Position numbers and translations under genes: made by a program. Positions 1 through 9,087 of a stretch of 64,000 nucleotides of DNA are shown in pieces. The notes beneath the pieces are model-generated. The model saw nothing but the letters and a program-made list of their open reading frames with translations. It did no database searches and was not told the origin of the DNA. The stretch's first letter is position 1. Every line of letters starts with the position of its first letter. The DNA comes from Glaciimonas sp. CA11.2 (GTDB lineage Bacteria; Pseudomonadota; Gammaproteobacteria; Burkholderiales; Burkholderiaceae_D), in assembly GCF_034314045.1 (NCBI RefSeq), contig NZ_JAVIWL010000001.1:3038001-3102000 (forward strand), read 5' to 3'.

Positions 1-1
1 G

Positions 2-337
2 CTTTGGCGGATGTCGTTGCCGATGATGGCTTTGTGCTTGATGTTACTAGCGATTCCATTGAGTTTTGTGAATCCCCGCGTCGGCCGTTCTGCCAGCCTG
101 ATCATCGCACTCTTACTATTTGTAACGTACAGCAATATGGTAAGTTTTTTCCAGGCCACCGTAGTACAAGGGCGATTATCGTTCCTGACGGCCTTATGGC
201 CGGTGCATGTGGTGGTTTTAGGGCTGATTTTGTTCCTGTTCTCGTGGCGCCTCAAGGTGAATAGTCGCTACCATCCTTTAGTTGTCTGGTCGGCGATCAA
301 GCACGCTCGTATCCTTAAGAAATCGGCGGCGTCATGA
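2..337 (+). CDS. lptF: LptF, LPS export permease (3' end only)
   Basis: C-terminal part of a YjgP/YjgQ-family permease, open from the window edge. LptF pairs with LptG in the LptBFG ABC transporter, which extracts lipopolysaccharide from the inner membrane and feeds it to LptC/LptA. The visible 111 residues hold two or three hydrophobic segments typical of the family's C-terminal membrane bundle, and end in a short basic tail. The stop codon overlaps the lptG start in an ATGA, so the two are translationally coupled. The identification rests on the C-terminal sequence and on the lptG neighbour; the ATPase LptB is not in this window. Confidence 0.88.
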   Translation, partial: LWRMSLPMMALCLMLLAIPLSFVNPRVGRSASLIIALLLFVTYSNMVSFFQATVVQGRLSFLTALWPVHVVVLGLILFLFSWRLKVNSRYHPLVVWSAIKHARILKKSAAS

Positions 338-1473
338 AAGTCTTACAACGCTATTTCACCACAGAGATTGTGCGCTCGGTATTGTTTGCACTGGCCGCGT
401 TTCTGGCGCTGTTTGCCTTTTTCGATTTGATGGGTGAACTGCAATCGGTCGGTCGCGGTGGATATAAGTTACAACACGCGTTCGGTTTTGTTTTGCTGGG
501 ATTGCCGAGCTACGCCTACGAATTAATGCCGATTGCTGTTTTGATCGGCACGATTTATACACTTTCGCAATTCGCCGCTCATTCTGAATTCACGATCATG
601 CGGGTTTCCAGCATGTCGACCAAGATGACCGCGTGGATGTTATTTAAAATTGGCATTCTGTTTGTGGTCGCAACGGTATTGATTGGTGAGTTCGTTGCGC
701 CGAAAAGTGCTGAATTTGCCGAAAAGCTGAAGCTAGGCGCCAAAGGCGCATCGGTTTCGCAAGAGTTTAAGTCGGGGTTGTGGAGTAAGGACGTGATTAA
801 GTCAGGTGGACTCACCGGTGAGATTATCGGATCGCGTTTTATTAATATTCACGACATCCTGCCAAATGGTGAGCTACGAGGCGTTAAAGTCTATGAATTT
901 GACCATAATTTCCACCTCACTTCGATTATCCTGGCGGATCATAGCGTGTACGCCGGTTCGCACCTATGGCGGTTGAGTGATGTTGTGCAGACCGATTTTG
1001 CGAACGGTGCAGGGACATTGGCCGATACGATCAACACAGCGATTGCGACGAAGAAAGTCGCATCGAAAGAAATGATATCCGAAATCACTCCCGAAATTCT
1101 GGCGGTGCTCTTTGCCGACCCGGACCGGATGTCTGCTTTTGATTTGCATGCCTATATCAAGCATCTGGCTGAAAACAATCAGCATACTGAGCGCTATGAA
1201 ATTGCATTCTGGAAGAAGGTCATCTATCCGTTATCGATATTTGTCATGATGGCGCTCGCGTTGCCGTTTGCTTATCTGCATTTCCGTGCGGGTGGCGTTA
1301 GTCTGAAGATTTTTACCGGTATTATGATTGGTCTCAGCTTCCAGCTGGTGAACAGTTTGTTCTCGCATCTGGGTTTGCTCAATACCTGGCCGCCGTTGAT
1401 TACCGCGGCCGTGCCAAGCATATTGTTCTTGATGGCGGCGATAGGGGCCTTGTCGCGGGTTGAGCGACATTAG
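334..1473 (+). CDS. lptG: LptG, LPS export permease
   Basis: Second membrane subunit of the LptBFG lipopolysaccharide extractor, 379 residues, a normal length for the family. The N-terminus (MKVLQRYFTTEIVRS) leads into transmembrane segments near residues 12-35 and 60-80. A large periplasmic beta-jellyroll domain follows, roughly residues 125-275 and including an FINIHDI stretch, and then a C-terminal three-helix bundle. The start is fixed by the ATGA overlap with lptF. A weak hairpin follows the stop, so the lptFG transcript probably ends before the chelatase gene. Confidence 0.95.
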   Translation: MKVLQRYFTTEIVRSVLFALAAFLALFAFFDLMGELQSVGRGGYKLQHAFGFVLLGLPSYAYELMPIAVLIGTIYTLSQFAAHSEFTIMRVSSMSTKMTAWMLFKIGILFVVATVLIGEFVAPKSAEFAEKLKLGAKGASVSQEFKSGLWSKDVIKSGGLTGEIIGSRFINIHDILPNGELRGVKVYEFDHNFHLTSIILADHSVYAGSHLWRLSDVVQTDFANGAGTLADTINTAIATKKVASKEMISEITPEILAVLFADPDRMSAFDLHAYIKHLAENNQHTERYEIAFWKKVIYPLSIFVMMALALPFAYLHFRAGGVSLKIFTGIMIGLSFQLVNSLFSHLGLLNTWPPLITAAVPSILFLMAAIGALSRVERH

Positions 1474-1480
1474 CTTTATG

Positions 1481-1506
1481 AATTGATTGCCTTAATCAAT
1501 TATTTT
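1481..1506 (+). terminator. Possible terminator after lptG
   Basis: Stem AATTGATT (1481-1488) pairs with AATCAATT (1494-1501) around a 5-nt loop and is followed by ATTTT. The stem is A+T-rich and therefore weak. The position, directly after the lptG stop and before an unrelated gene, supports it. Confidence 0.4.
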
Positions 1507-1614
1507 AGTTATTTGGCTGTTTTTTGAACTTAAATATTTGCCTTAATGGCAAGTATTCACAACATTCTTTCGCAACACTAGTCACACAAATATTGGCCGG
1601 GAGGCGACATATAT

Positions 1615-1983
1615 ATGAAAAAACAAGCATTAATTTTGTTCGCGCACGGCGCGCGCGCGGCAAGTTGGGTGGAGCCGTTTGAACGTCTGCAAAAAATCAC
1701 GCAGCAACAATTACCGGATGTAAGAGTCGTGTTGGCTTTTCTGGAGTTGATGACACCACGCTTGCCCGAGGTATTGGCAGAATGTGCTGCGGATGGCATA
1801 ACTGAAATTAGTATTGTGCCGGTGTTTTTGGGGCAGGGCGGCCATGTAAAGCGTGACTTGCCGTTGTTGGTTGTTGAGGCTCAGGCCCAATATCCGGGGA
1901 CGATGATCACGGTGGCGGAAGCCGTTGGTGAGCAGCCAGAAGTGTTGGATGCGATTGCGCGCTATTGTGTGGGGAGCTTGTAG
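1615..1983 (+). CDS. cbiX: Short CbiX/SirB-type sirohydrochlorin chelatase
   Basis: A 122-residue protein of the single-domain class II chelatase family (CbiX-S/SirB), which inserts Co2+ or Fe2+ into sirohydrochlorin. The N-terminal FAHGAR motif carries the first metal-binding histidine (His11). The PVFLGQGGHVKRDLP segment near residues 65-80 carries the second. Length fits the short form, which works as a homodimer. The gene faces the sulfur operon on the other strand, whose SUMT makes the precorrin-2 precursor and whose CysI needs siroheme, so an iron-inserting (SirB) role is the best inference. Iron versus cobalt cannot be decided from sequence. The start follows a GGGAGG ribosome site about 12 nt upstream. 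Confidence 0.85.
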   Translation: MKKQALILFAHGARAASWVEPFERLQKITQQQLPDVRVVLAFLELMTPRLPEVLAECAADGITEISIVPVFLGQGGHVKRDLPLLVVEAQAQYPGTMITVAEAVGEQPEVLDAIARYCVGSL

Positions 1984-2115
1984 ATTTTTAGGATGAGTTT
2001 GTTGGAAGCTACTTTACGGTGCTAAGTAAAAGTCCAAATAACTTTGTACAGAATCATCTGGTGTGAGATTTTATTTTATTTTGACCGGATGCCGCACCAA
2101 AGAGGATTCAAAAAA

Positions 2116-2922
2116 CTAAGCCACGTTTTGATTGCAGAGCGCATCGTCAGTCGGGATTACCTTTCCAACCCGCTCCGCCAAAGCCTCGCCAATCATTACC
2201 AAAACAGGTCCTTCACACTGCGTCAATCCAACTTCTAACTGGCTCAGTTCCAACCTAAAAATACGCTCGTTATCCCTGCTACAATTTTCAACGACAACGA
2301 CAGGTGTTGATGGAGGGCGTCCCTGCGCCAGCAAACGTTGCGCGGTAGCGGTGGCTTCACGGCCACCCATGTATTGCACTAACGTATCGCAATTCGGAAT
2401 GGTGGTTTGATCAGCCTCATCTGGTGCCGTGCTCGATGTAAAAAAGGCAACGCTACGAGATACGCCACGCTTGGTTAATGGCTGTTGTGCAGACGCCGCA
2501 GCAGCCAAAGCTGCGGTAATTCCCGGCACGACTTCCACTTCAATTCCATGCGCTTCCAATGCCCGCAACTCTTCGTCTGCGCGACCAAATAACATCGGGT
2601 CGCCACCCTTTAAGCGTACAACCAGTGAATATTTTTTAGCGTTATCAACCAATTGCTTGTTGATGAACTGCTGCGCCGTTGATAGCTGGCCGCAACGTTT
2701 ACCGACCAGAATTTTGATTGCTTGTGGACATAACGCCAGCATGTCATGCGTGACCAAAGCATCATGCAATACCACGTCTGCTTGCGCCAGAACACGGGCG
2801 CCACGCACGGTGATGAGGTCAGCAGCGCCGGGTCCGGCACCGATTAACACCACCTTGCCGAAGCTGCTTGCGGCAGATTCGACATTGGAGGCATTCGTAG
2901 TGGAGGTAGAAGTGAATTGCAT
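2116..2922 (-). CDS. cobA: Uroporphyrinogen-III C-methyltransferase (SUMT)
   Basis: S-adenosylmethionine-dependent methylase that converts uroporphyrinogen III to precorrin-2, the branch point to siroheme. VLIGAGPGAADLITVRGA near the N-terminus is the family signature, followed by VVRLKGGDPMLFGR and VVPGITAA. The protein is 268 residues from the ATG at 2922; a TTG two codons earlier would also be possible. It is the methylase domain only. The dehydrogenase/chelatase half of classical CysG is absent. It is last in the cys operon, 27 bp after cysN, so siroheme supply is co-expressed with sulfite reductase. Confidence 0.93.
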   Translation of the reverse strand: MQFTSTSTTNASNVESAASSFGKVVLIGAGPGAADLITVRGARVLAQADVVLHDALVTHDMLALCPQAIKILVGKRCGQLSTAQQFINKQLVDNAKKYSLVVRLKGGDPMLFGRADEELRALEAHGIEVEVVPGITAALAAAASAQQPLTKRGVSRSVAFFTSSTAPDEADQTTIPNCDTLVQYMGGREATATAQRLLAQGRPPSTPVVVVENCSRDNERIFRLELSQLEVGLTQCEGPVLVMIGEALAERVGKVIPTDDALCNQNVA

Positions 2923-2948
2923 GATCAAGTTTGCGTCTGTGGTCTACG

Positions 2949-4280
2949 TCAGTCGAAACGGATCATGCCAGCCGCGACGGTTTGATGCGTCACTTCGTCA
3001 ATCAGAATAAACGCCCCCGTTGCCCGCACTGCTTCGTATGAGTCCGCTGCAATCGGTTGCTGTACTGTCAAAGAAACCCGCGCAATATCGTTCAGCTTCA
3101 GTGTGTCGGCTGTACGACGTTCTTGCGTATTGATATCCAGCAGCGTATCAATTTTAGTGATGCGTGCACCAGTTTGCTTGGTCGTATGCTTAATCCAGTA
3201 TTTACGGCGCAGGTCGAGTGCGTCCTCTGACAACCAGCACAGATCGGCGCTGAGTGTTTTCAGCAATGCCGGTGCGCGGTCAACGGAGGCCAGCATGTCA
3301 CCACGTGATATGTCCAAATGCTCTTCTAGTAATAGCGTCACTGATTGACCGACCGCAGCTGACTCAAGCGATCCTTCAAATACCAGAATATCTTTAACCG
3401 TCGCGCTTTGTCCGCTTGGCTGAATGGTCAGTTTGTCGCCCTTGCTGACTTTACCAGCTTCGATCCGACCCATGTAACCACGGAAGTCATTGGCTTCGTG
3501 TCCGTTGTGACGTGCCACCAGTTGCACTGGGAAACGAAATGGCTCATCGTGGCACTCGTCATAGACGCTCAGCGACTCCAACAAGGTAATCAAAGTCGGC
3601 CCTTTGTTCCAAGGCATCTTGTCGCCAGCCACCACCACGTTGTCGCCAGCCAGTGCCGACAGTGGGATTGCATGGATATCTTTCAAGCCGAGCTGTTTGG
3701 CAAAGTCCATATACGCAGCAACGATGCGGTCATACACGGCTTGATCGTAGTTGACCAAATCCATTTTATTCACGGCCACAATGACGTGTTCGATCTGTAG
3801 CAGATGCGCAATGGTCGAGTGGCGTTTGGTTTGCGTCAGCAATTCAACGCTGCCATCATCGCCAAGTTTGACTTTTGAGACGTCTACCAGAATGATCACT
3901 GCGTCAGCCGTCGATGCGCCGGTAACCATGTTGCGAGTGTATTGCTCGTGTCCAGGTGTGTCGGCAATGATGAACTTGCGTTTTGGTGTGGCGAAGTAGC
4001 GGTACGCAACATCAATTGTGATCCCTTGTTCCCGTTCGGCTTCCAGTCCGTCCGTCAATAAGGACAGATCAATGGTGTCGCCAACTGTGCGCTTGTGTTT
4101 GGCGCGTGACATGGCATCCAGCTGATCGGCAAAAATGCCTTTGCTGTCGAACAATAGTCGGCCAATTAACGTGCTTTTGCCATCATCCACTGAGCCAGCT
4201 GTGATAAAGCGCAACAGACCGCGTTCTTGCTTTGATGGTTGAATATTCACTAGATTTTTTTCAGACACTGCGGCGTTCAT
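2949..4280 (-). CDS. cysN: CysN, sulfate adenylyltransferase large (GTPase) subunit
   Basis: GTPase subunit that drives formation of adenosine 5'-phosphosulfate (APS) by CysD. The EF-Tu-like G domain is complete: GSVDDGKSTLIGRLL P-loop near residues 30-44, DTPGHEQY (G3) near 107 and NKMD (G4) near 165. Beta-barrel domains II and III follow. The length of 443 residues shows that no APS-kinase (CysC) domain is fused to the C-terminus, as it is in CysNC proteins. The ATG shares one base with the cysD stop (TAATG), typical of the coupled cysDN pair. The missing CysC agrees with the APS-type reductase encoded upstream. Confidence 0.96.
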   Translation of the reverse strand: MNAAVSEKNLVNIQPSKQERGLLRFITAGSVDDGKSTLIGRLLFDSKGIFADQLDAMSRAKHKRTVGDTIDLSLLTDGLEAEREQGITIDVAYRYFATPKRKFIIADTPGHEQYTRNMVTGASTADAVIILVDVSKVKLGDDGSVELLTQTKRHSTIAHLLQIEHVIVAVNKMDLVNYDQAVYDRIVAAYMDFAKQLGLKDIHAIPLSALAGDNVVVAGDKMPWNKGPTLITLLESLSVYDECHDEPFRFPVQLVARHNGHEANDFRGYMGRIEAGKVSKGDKLTIQPSGQSATVKDILVFEGSLESAAVGQSVTLLLEEHLDISRGDMLASVDRAPALLKTLSADLCWLSEDALDLRRKYWIKHTTKQTGARITKIDTLLDINTQERRTADTLKLNDIARVSLTVQQPIAADSYEAVRATGAFILIDEVTHQTVAAGMIRFD

Positions 4281-5215
4281 TAGAAATATCCTTCTTTTTT
4301 GCGTTTTTCCATCGATGCTTCCGATGTCTGATCGTCCATGCGCGTAGCGCCACGTTCAGTAATTTGTGTGATCGCGGTTTCGGCAATGATGGCCTCAACC
4401 GTGGTCGCGTCGGAGGCAACCGGGCAGGTGCATGAAATGTCACCCACCGTGCGGAATCGCACTTCGCGCATTTCGACTACTTCGCCTTCTTTAGCCGGTG
4501 TCAGATCGGTCAACGGCACTAACAGGCCGTTGCGTGGAATGACCTGACGTTGATGCGCGAAATAAATCGGCGGCAATTCAAGCTTTTCGCGCGCAATGTA
4601 TTGCCAGACATCGAGTTCGGTCCAGTTGGAAATAGGGAACACGCGCATGTTTTCACCTGGATGCACGCGGGTGTTATACAGATCCCACAGTTCAGGACGC
4701 TGCGCTTTTGGATTCCATTGACCGAATTCATCACGGAACGAAAAGATACGTTCCTTGGCGCGCGCTTTTTCTTCATCGCGGCGCGCACCACCGATACAAG
4801 CATCGAACTTATATTTGGCAATCGTTTCGAGCAAAGTCACTGCTTGGGCAGCATTACGTGAGTCAGTGAGTGGATTACGCAGACGTACGGTGCCACGTTG
4901 AATCGAATCTTCGACCGAACCAACGATCAGGCGCTCACCCAGTTCCGCAACTTTTTTATCGCGGAAAGTGATAACTTCTGCAAAGTTATGGCCTGTGTCG
5001 ATATGCACCAAAGGGAACGGAAATTTGCCTGGACGGAAGGCTTTCTCGGCGATCCGCAACATGACTACTGAGTCTTTGCCACCAGAAAAAAGCAGCGCCG
5101 GATTACTGCACTCCGCCGCCACTTCGCGCATGATGTGAATCGCTTCAGATTCCAGCCAGTCGAGATGGCGGTCACTGGCGTTATCGAGAAAAAGTTTTTC
5201 TACTGCAGTGTTCAT
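4280..5215 (-). CDS. cysD: CysD, sulfate adenylyltransferase small subunit
   Basis: Catalytic subunit that adenylates sulfate to APS, an ATP pyrophosphatase-fold enzyme of the PAPS reductase superfamily. The SGGKDSV pyrophosphate loop lies near residues 44-50. HIDTGHNF and the CIGGARRDEEKARAKER stretch are characteristic of CysD. The 311 residues are a standard length. It sits between cysH and cysN; a 73-bp gap from cysH contains a tandem 12-bp repeat. One-base overlap with cysN implies translational coupling. Confidence 0.96.
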   Translation of the reverse strand: MNTAVEKLFLDNASDRHLDWLESEAIHIMREVAAECSNPALLFSGGKDSVVMLRIAEKAFRPGKFPFPLVHIDTGHNFAEVITFRDKKVAELGERLIVGSVEDSIQRGTVRLRNPLTDSRNAAQAVTLLETIAKYKFDACIGGARRDEEKARAKERIFSFRDEFGQWNPKAQRPELWDLYNTRVHPGENMRVFPISNWTELDVWQYIAREKLELPPIYFAHQRQVIPRNGLLVPLTDLTPAKEGEVVEMREVRFRTVGDISCTCPVASDATTVEAIIAETAITQITERGATRMDDQTSEASMEKRKKEGYF

Positions 5216-5228
5216 GGTGTGTTATCTC

Positions 5229-5252
5229 TTAGGTATTAACTTAGGTATTAAC
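5229..5252. repeat. Tandem 12-bp repeat, two copies
   Basis: TTAGGTATTAAC occurs twice head to tail (5229-5240 and 5241-5252) in the cysH-cysD gap, on the leader side of cysD. It looks like a recent slippage duplication, and no regulatory role can be shown. Confidence 0.6.
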
Positions 5253-5288
5253 TGAGGCTTAAATAAGGTCTTTGCAAGTTCTTTGGAC

Positions 5289-6020
5289 TTAAGCTATGGA
5301 TTTAATCCGGATCAGCTTTCCATCGACTACATGCAAACCACATTCTTTGGAGTCTGGATTTTCCCACCACCAACGACCGGCACGGACATCTTCACCGGGC
5401 TGGATGGCGCGTGTACATGGCTCACAGCCAATCGACGGGTAACCCTTATCGTGCAGCGGGTTATACGGCACATTGTTGCTGCGAATATATTCCCAGACAT
5501 CTTCCTCGGACCAGTCTGCCAACGGATTGAACTTGGTCATCGCATGGGCGTCGTCCTGCTCTTGGACGTGCAGTTCGGCGCGGGTTTGTGACTGTGCGCG
5601 ACGTTGTCCGGTCACCCAGGATTTATTGCCCGACAGTGCCCGATTCAACGGTTCAATCTTGCGTATGCGGCAGCATTCCTTACGCATGTCTACGCTATCA
5701 TAAAACGCATTCAAACCGTTTTGTTCAACGTAGGCGGCAACCGCTTCAGTTTGTGGACGAAACGGCGTGACTGTGTAGTCGTAGGTTTCCTTGATCCGGT
5801 CCAGCATGCCTAAAGTTTCGGCATGTAGTCGTCCTGTTTCAAGCGTAAAAATGCCGATGTCCAGTTTGCTGCGCAAGATCAGATCGGTCAGCACCATGTC
5901 TTCCGCTGCGAGGCTCGAGGCAAATACTGCCGGCGTATATTCGCTGGCGATTTTTTCCAACGTCGCTTTAGTAGCGGCAATCAGATCAGGCAAAGAGATA
6001 GTTGGTGCGGTAGTCGGCAT
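5289..6020 (-). CDS. cysH: CysH, assimilatory APS-type reductase
   Basis: Thioredoxin-dependent reductase that releases sulfite from adenylyl sulfate. The protein is 243 residues from the ATG at 6020, preceded by AAGGAT; an upstream in-frame extension overlaps the previous gene and is rejected. Two paired-cysteine motifs, CC near residue 117 (ECCRIRKIEPL) and CEPC near residue 200, are the four ligands of the [4Fe-4S] cluster that marks APS reductases. Enterobacterial PAPS reductases lack them. The catalytic ECGLH is near residue 225. With no cysC in the operon and CysN unfused, the pathway probably runs directly from APS to sulfite. Confidence 0.93.
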   Translation of the reverse strand: MPTTAPTISLPDLIAATKATLEKIASEYTPAVFASSLAAEDMVLTDLILRSKLDIGIFTLETGRLHAETLGMLDRIKETYDYTVTPFRPQTEAVAAYVEQNGLNAFYDSVDMRKECCRIRKIEPLNRALSGNKSWVTGQRRAQSQTRAELHVQEQDDAHAMTKFNPLADWSEEDVWEYIRSNNVPYNPLHDKGYPSIGCEPCTRAIQPGEDVRAGRWWWENPDSKECGLHVVDGKLIRIKSIA

Positions 6021-6025
6021 GATGG

Positions 6026-6562
6026 TTATCCTTGCACCACTGGCTGGCGTTTTACACGACGGAACAAAGGGGTTTTTTCGTCCCACGAGGCTTGATATTT
6101 TTCCGAAAAATCGGTCAGGCCTTTTAGCGCATCATTGATGTTCTTGTCGGGCCGCACTGCATATGCATCGAAGCCAACGCGTGACATATAAAATAGTTGG
6201 TCACGCAAGACGTCACCGATAGCGCGTAGCTCACCTTCGTAACCATAACGGGTACGCAGATTGAAGGCGATTGAGTAACCGCGACCATCTGTAAAGATTG
6301 GGAAGTCAACGGCGATCAATTCAAAATGTGCGAGGTCGTCTTTCAATGCTTCAGGACGCGCATTGCTGCTGAGCCAGACGCCTAATTGCGAGCGGCCTTC
6401 CAGCGTTGCACGTTGTGCTTGCCATACAGTCAAAGGAACGATGACTTTGCCAGATGGTATTTCAACCGTCTCTGCAGTATCGTCGACCGCTAAACGGAGG
6501 ACGGTCCAGTCATCGGCGACGACGCTACGGTTCTTAATAATGTTGATAGCAGACTCAGACAC
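6026..6562 (-). CDS. DUF934 protein of the sulfite reductase operon
   Basis: A 178-residue DUF934 family member. The best start is GTG at 6562, which overlaps the last codons of cysI by 8 nt; the open frame runs further upstream only as a shadow of cysI. The family is commonly found next to cysI in beta- and gammaproteobacteria that lack the classical CysJ flavoprotein. It is often proposed to take part in electron delivery or assembly of sulfite reductase, which remains an inference. Visible features are a central LGVWLSSNARPE segment and a C-terminal FFRRVKRQ-like basic region. It ends 6 nt before the cysH start. Confidence 0.85.
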   Translation of the reverse strand: MSESAINIIKNRSVVADDWTVLRLAVDDTAETVEIPSGKVIVPLTVWQAQRATLEGRSQLGVWLSSNARPEALKDDLAHFELIAVDFPIFTDGRGYSIAFNLRTRYGYEGELRAIGDVLRDQLFYMSRVGFDAYAVRPDKNINDALKGLTDFSEKYQASWDEKTPLFRRVKRQPVVQG

Positions 6563-8249
6563 AAGCGTCCTCCCCAGTCGGTTGTGCGGCTTTGATCGGC
6601 GTGGCATAGACGTATTCTTTGAACGGTGCGACGCCAAGGCGTTGTACCGTGTCAATAAAGCGTTCATCTTCGGTGCGCTGTTTGACATACACGCTGAGCA
6701 GACGCTCAATCACGGTCGGCATTTGATGTGCCGAGAACGAAGGGCCGATGATTTTACCAATGCTGGTGCTGTTACCTTGCGCACCACCGATCGAGACTTG
6801 GTACCATTCTGCGCCATCTTTATCGACACCTAAAATACCGATATTGCCGACGTGATGATGACCGCAGGCGTTAATGCAACCTGAGATGTTTAATTCAATC
6901 TCACCGATGTCATGTTGAAAGTCGATATTGTCGAATTTCTCAGCAATCGCTTGTGCAATCGGAATCGATTTCGCGTTCGCCAGCGAGCAAAAATCACCGC
7001 CAGGGCAGCAAATGATATCGGTCAGCAAGCCAATATTTGGCGTTGCCAGCCCTTGCGCCTTCACGGCTTGCCAGAATGTGAATAACTCTGAAATCTTGAC
7101 GTCCGCCAGCACCAGATTTTGTTCGTGCGTCACGCGCACTTCGCCGAAACTGTAGCGGTCAGACAGATCGGCAACAAAGTCAAGCTGGTCTGCGGTGATG
7201 TCGCCGGGTGGTACGCCAGTTTTCTTCAATGACAGAATGACCGCAGCGTAGCCGCTCACTTTGTGCGCTTTGACGTTGCGTTTTAGCCAGTTACCAAAAG
7301 CTTTGTCGCTGGCTTTCAATGCTTCAAATTCTGCATCGGTGGCTGGCAATGTTTCGTAGGCCGGTGCCGTGAAATATTGTGCGACGCGTTGCAATTCTTC
7401 GACCGTCAGCGTACCCGGACCATCTTTGATGTCCAGCCATTCAGCTTCGACCTGACGCGCAAACTCTTGCGGTCCAATGGCCTTGACTAAAATTTTGATA
7501 CGGGCTTTGTAAATATTGTCGCGACGACCGTGTTGGTTATAGACGCGCAGGATTGCTTCCATGTAGGTCAAAGCATGTTGCCAAGGTAAGTATTCGCGGA
7601 TCACGCTGCCGATAATCGGTGTACGACCCATGCCGCCGCCGACCATGACTTTAAAGCCGACTTCGCCGGACGCATCTTTGACCATGGTCAATCCGATGTC
7701 ATGCACGGCAGTTGCTGCACGGTCTTCTTCCGAGCCATTGATCGCAAATTTAAACTTACGCGGCAGATACGCAAATTCTGGATGGAACGTGCTCCACTCA
7801 CGCAGAATTTCTGCGTAAGGACGTGGATCAATCACTTCATCGGCGGCTACGCCAGCTAATTCATCCGACGTAATATTACGGATACAGTTACCGGAAGTCT
7901 GGATAGCGTGCATTTCTACCGTTGCCAGGTCCGCCAGAATGTCTGGGGATTCTTCCAGCTTGATCCAGTTGTACTGAATGTTTTGACGCGTTGTGAAATG
8001 GCCATAACCGCGATCATACTTGCGGGCGATATAAGCAAACTTACGCACTTGCGCTGAAGCCAGCAGACCATAAGGAACGGCAACCCGCAGCATGTAGGCG
8101 TGGCGTTGCATGTACAAACCGTTTTGGAGACGCAAGATGCGGAACTCATCTTCGGCCAATTCATCGGACAGGCGGCGTTCTACCTGACCGCGATATTGGG
8201 CAATGCGTTCTTTGACAATCTGGTGATCGTATTCGTCGTAGCGATACAT
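6555..8249 (-). CDS. cysI: CysI-type sulfite reductase hemoprotein
   Basis: Siroheme/[4Fe-4S] enzyme that reduces sulfite to sulfide with six electrons; 564 residues, usual for this family. The duplicated nitrite/sulfite reductase ferredoxin-like architecture is visible. Cluster ligands lie in CCPGGDFC near residues 411-420 and GCINACGHHH near 456-465. An N-terminal arginine-rich region (TRQNIQYNW) helps bind siroheme. A good AGGA ribosome site stands 8 nt before the ATG. No flavoprotein (CysJ) gene is present, so the electron donor is likely ferredoxin or another partner. DUF934, cysH, cysD, cysN and cobA follow on the same strand. Confidence 0.94.
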   Translation of the reverse strand: MYRYDEYDHQIVKERIAQYRGQVERRLSDELAEDEFRILRLQNGLYMQRHAYMLRVAVPYGLLASAQVRKFAYIARKYDRGYGHFTTRQNIQYNWIKLEESPDILADLATVEMHAIQTSGNCIRNITSDELAGVAADEVIDPRPYAEILREWSTFHPEFAYLPRKFKFAINGSEEDRAATAVHDIGLTMVKDASGEVGFKVMVGGGMGRTPIIGSVIREYLPWQHALTYMEAILRVYNQHGRRDNIYKARIKILVKAIGPQEFARQVEAEWLDIKDGPGTLTVEELQRVAQYFTAPAYETLPATDAEFEALKASDKAFGNWLKRNVKAHKVSGYAAVILSLKKTGVPPGDITADQLDFVADLSDRYSFGEVRVTHEQNLVLADVKISELFTFWQAVKAQGLATPNIGLLTDIICCPGGDFCSLANAKSIPIAQAIAEKFDNIDFQHDIGEIELNISGCINACGHHHVGNIGILGVDKDGAEWYQVSIGGAQGNSTSIGKIIGPSFSAHQMPTVIERLLSVYVKQRTEDERFIDTVQRLGVAPFKEYVYATPIKAAQPTGEDACV

Positions 8250-8313
8250 CTTTTATTCCTAATCTGTGTGGCCGTGACCACGTCTCGTATTTAAGATTTC
8301 TAAAAAACGGTTT

Positions 8314-9087
8314 CTAAAAAACCAATTTAATTGCTACGCTAGTAAGCGTCACTGCTAATAAAGCACGTAAAATTTTCTCTGGTACTTTGCGTGCGGCCAA
8401 CGACCCCAGTGTAATACCTGGAAGAGAACCGAGTAACAGGGCGCTTAATAATGCCCAGTCAATCGACCCTAACCACCAATGTCCGGCCGCGGCAATCGCA
8501 GTGAGTGGCACCGCGTAGGCGATATCGGTACCGGCGACTTCAGCGGGCGTCAGGCGAGGATACAACAAAACTAGTAAGGTAGCGCCAACGGCACCAGCGC
8601 CAATTGATGATATTGTGACTAACGTACCAAGTACTAATCCCGCAACAATCGTGGCAGCCGTCAACTTTGCGCCCTGAAGTTGTTTTTCAGGATGCGCATT
8701 TAACCAGTTTTGCAGTTTACCTTTAAATAGCAAGGCGATGACAGTTAGAAACACCGATCCGGCAATTGAATAACGAATAATTTGGCCCATTTCAGGGCTG
8801 ACCGTGCCGAAATATTTTAAGGCGAGGGCAGTAATAACTGCCGCCGGCAGTGCGCCTAAACATAAATGGCGGACAATATCCCAACGGACATTGCCACTGT
8901 AGCGATGGGCAAATGTGCCAGCGACCTTGGTGGCAGAAGCGAACGCCAGATCGGTCCCCACGGCCACGCTTGGGTGGATGCCGAAAAGCAGCGTGAGGAG
9001 TGGCGTCATCAGAGAACCACCTCCGACTCCGGTCAATCCAACCAATAATCCGACGGCAAAGCCGCTTACTACATAAGAAAGAGTCAT
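8314..9087 (-). CDS. TauE/SafE-family sulfite exporter-like permease
   Basis: Integral membrane protein of 257 residues with about eight hydrophobic segments and the two glycine-rich family repeats: GLLVGLTGVGGGSLMTPLL near the N-terminus and LVTISSIGAGAVGATLLVLL in the middle. The family exports sulfite, sulfoacetate or related anions, and some members import sulfate. It is first in the minus-strand sulfur cluster, 64 bp before cysI, and divergent from a CysB-type regulator. A role in moving a sulfur oxyanion is therefore likely, but direction and substrate are unknown. Confidence 0.85.
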   Translation of the reverse strand: MTLSYVVSGFAVGLLVGLTGVGGGSLMTPLLTLLFGIHPSVAVGTDLAFASATKVAGTFAHRYSGNVRWDIVRHLCLGALPAAVITALALKYFGTVSPEMGQIIRYSIAGSVFLTVIALLFKGKLQNWLNAHPEKQLQGAKLTAATIVAGLVLGTLVTISSIGAGAVGATLLVLLYPRLTPAEVAGTDIAYAVPLTAIAAAGHWWLGSIDWALLSALLLGSLPGITLGSLAARKVPEKILRALLAVTLTSVAIKLVF

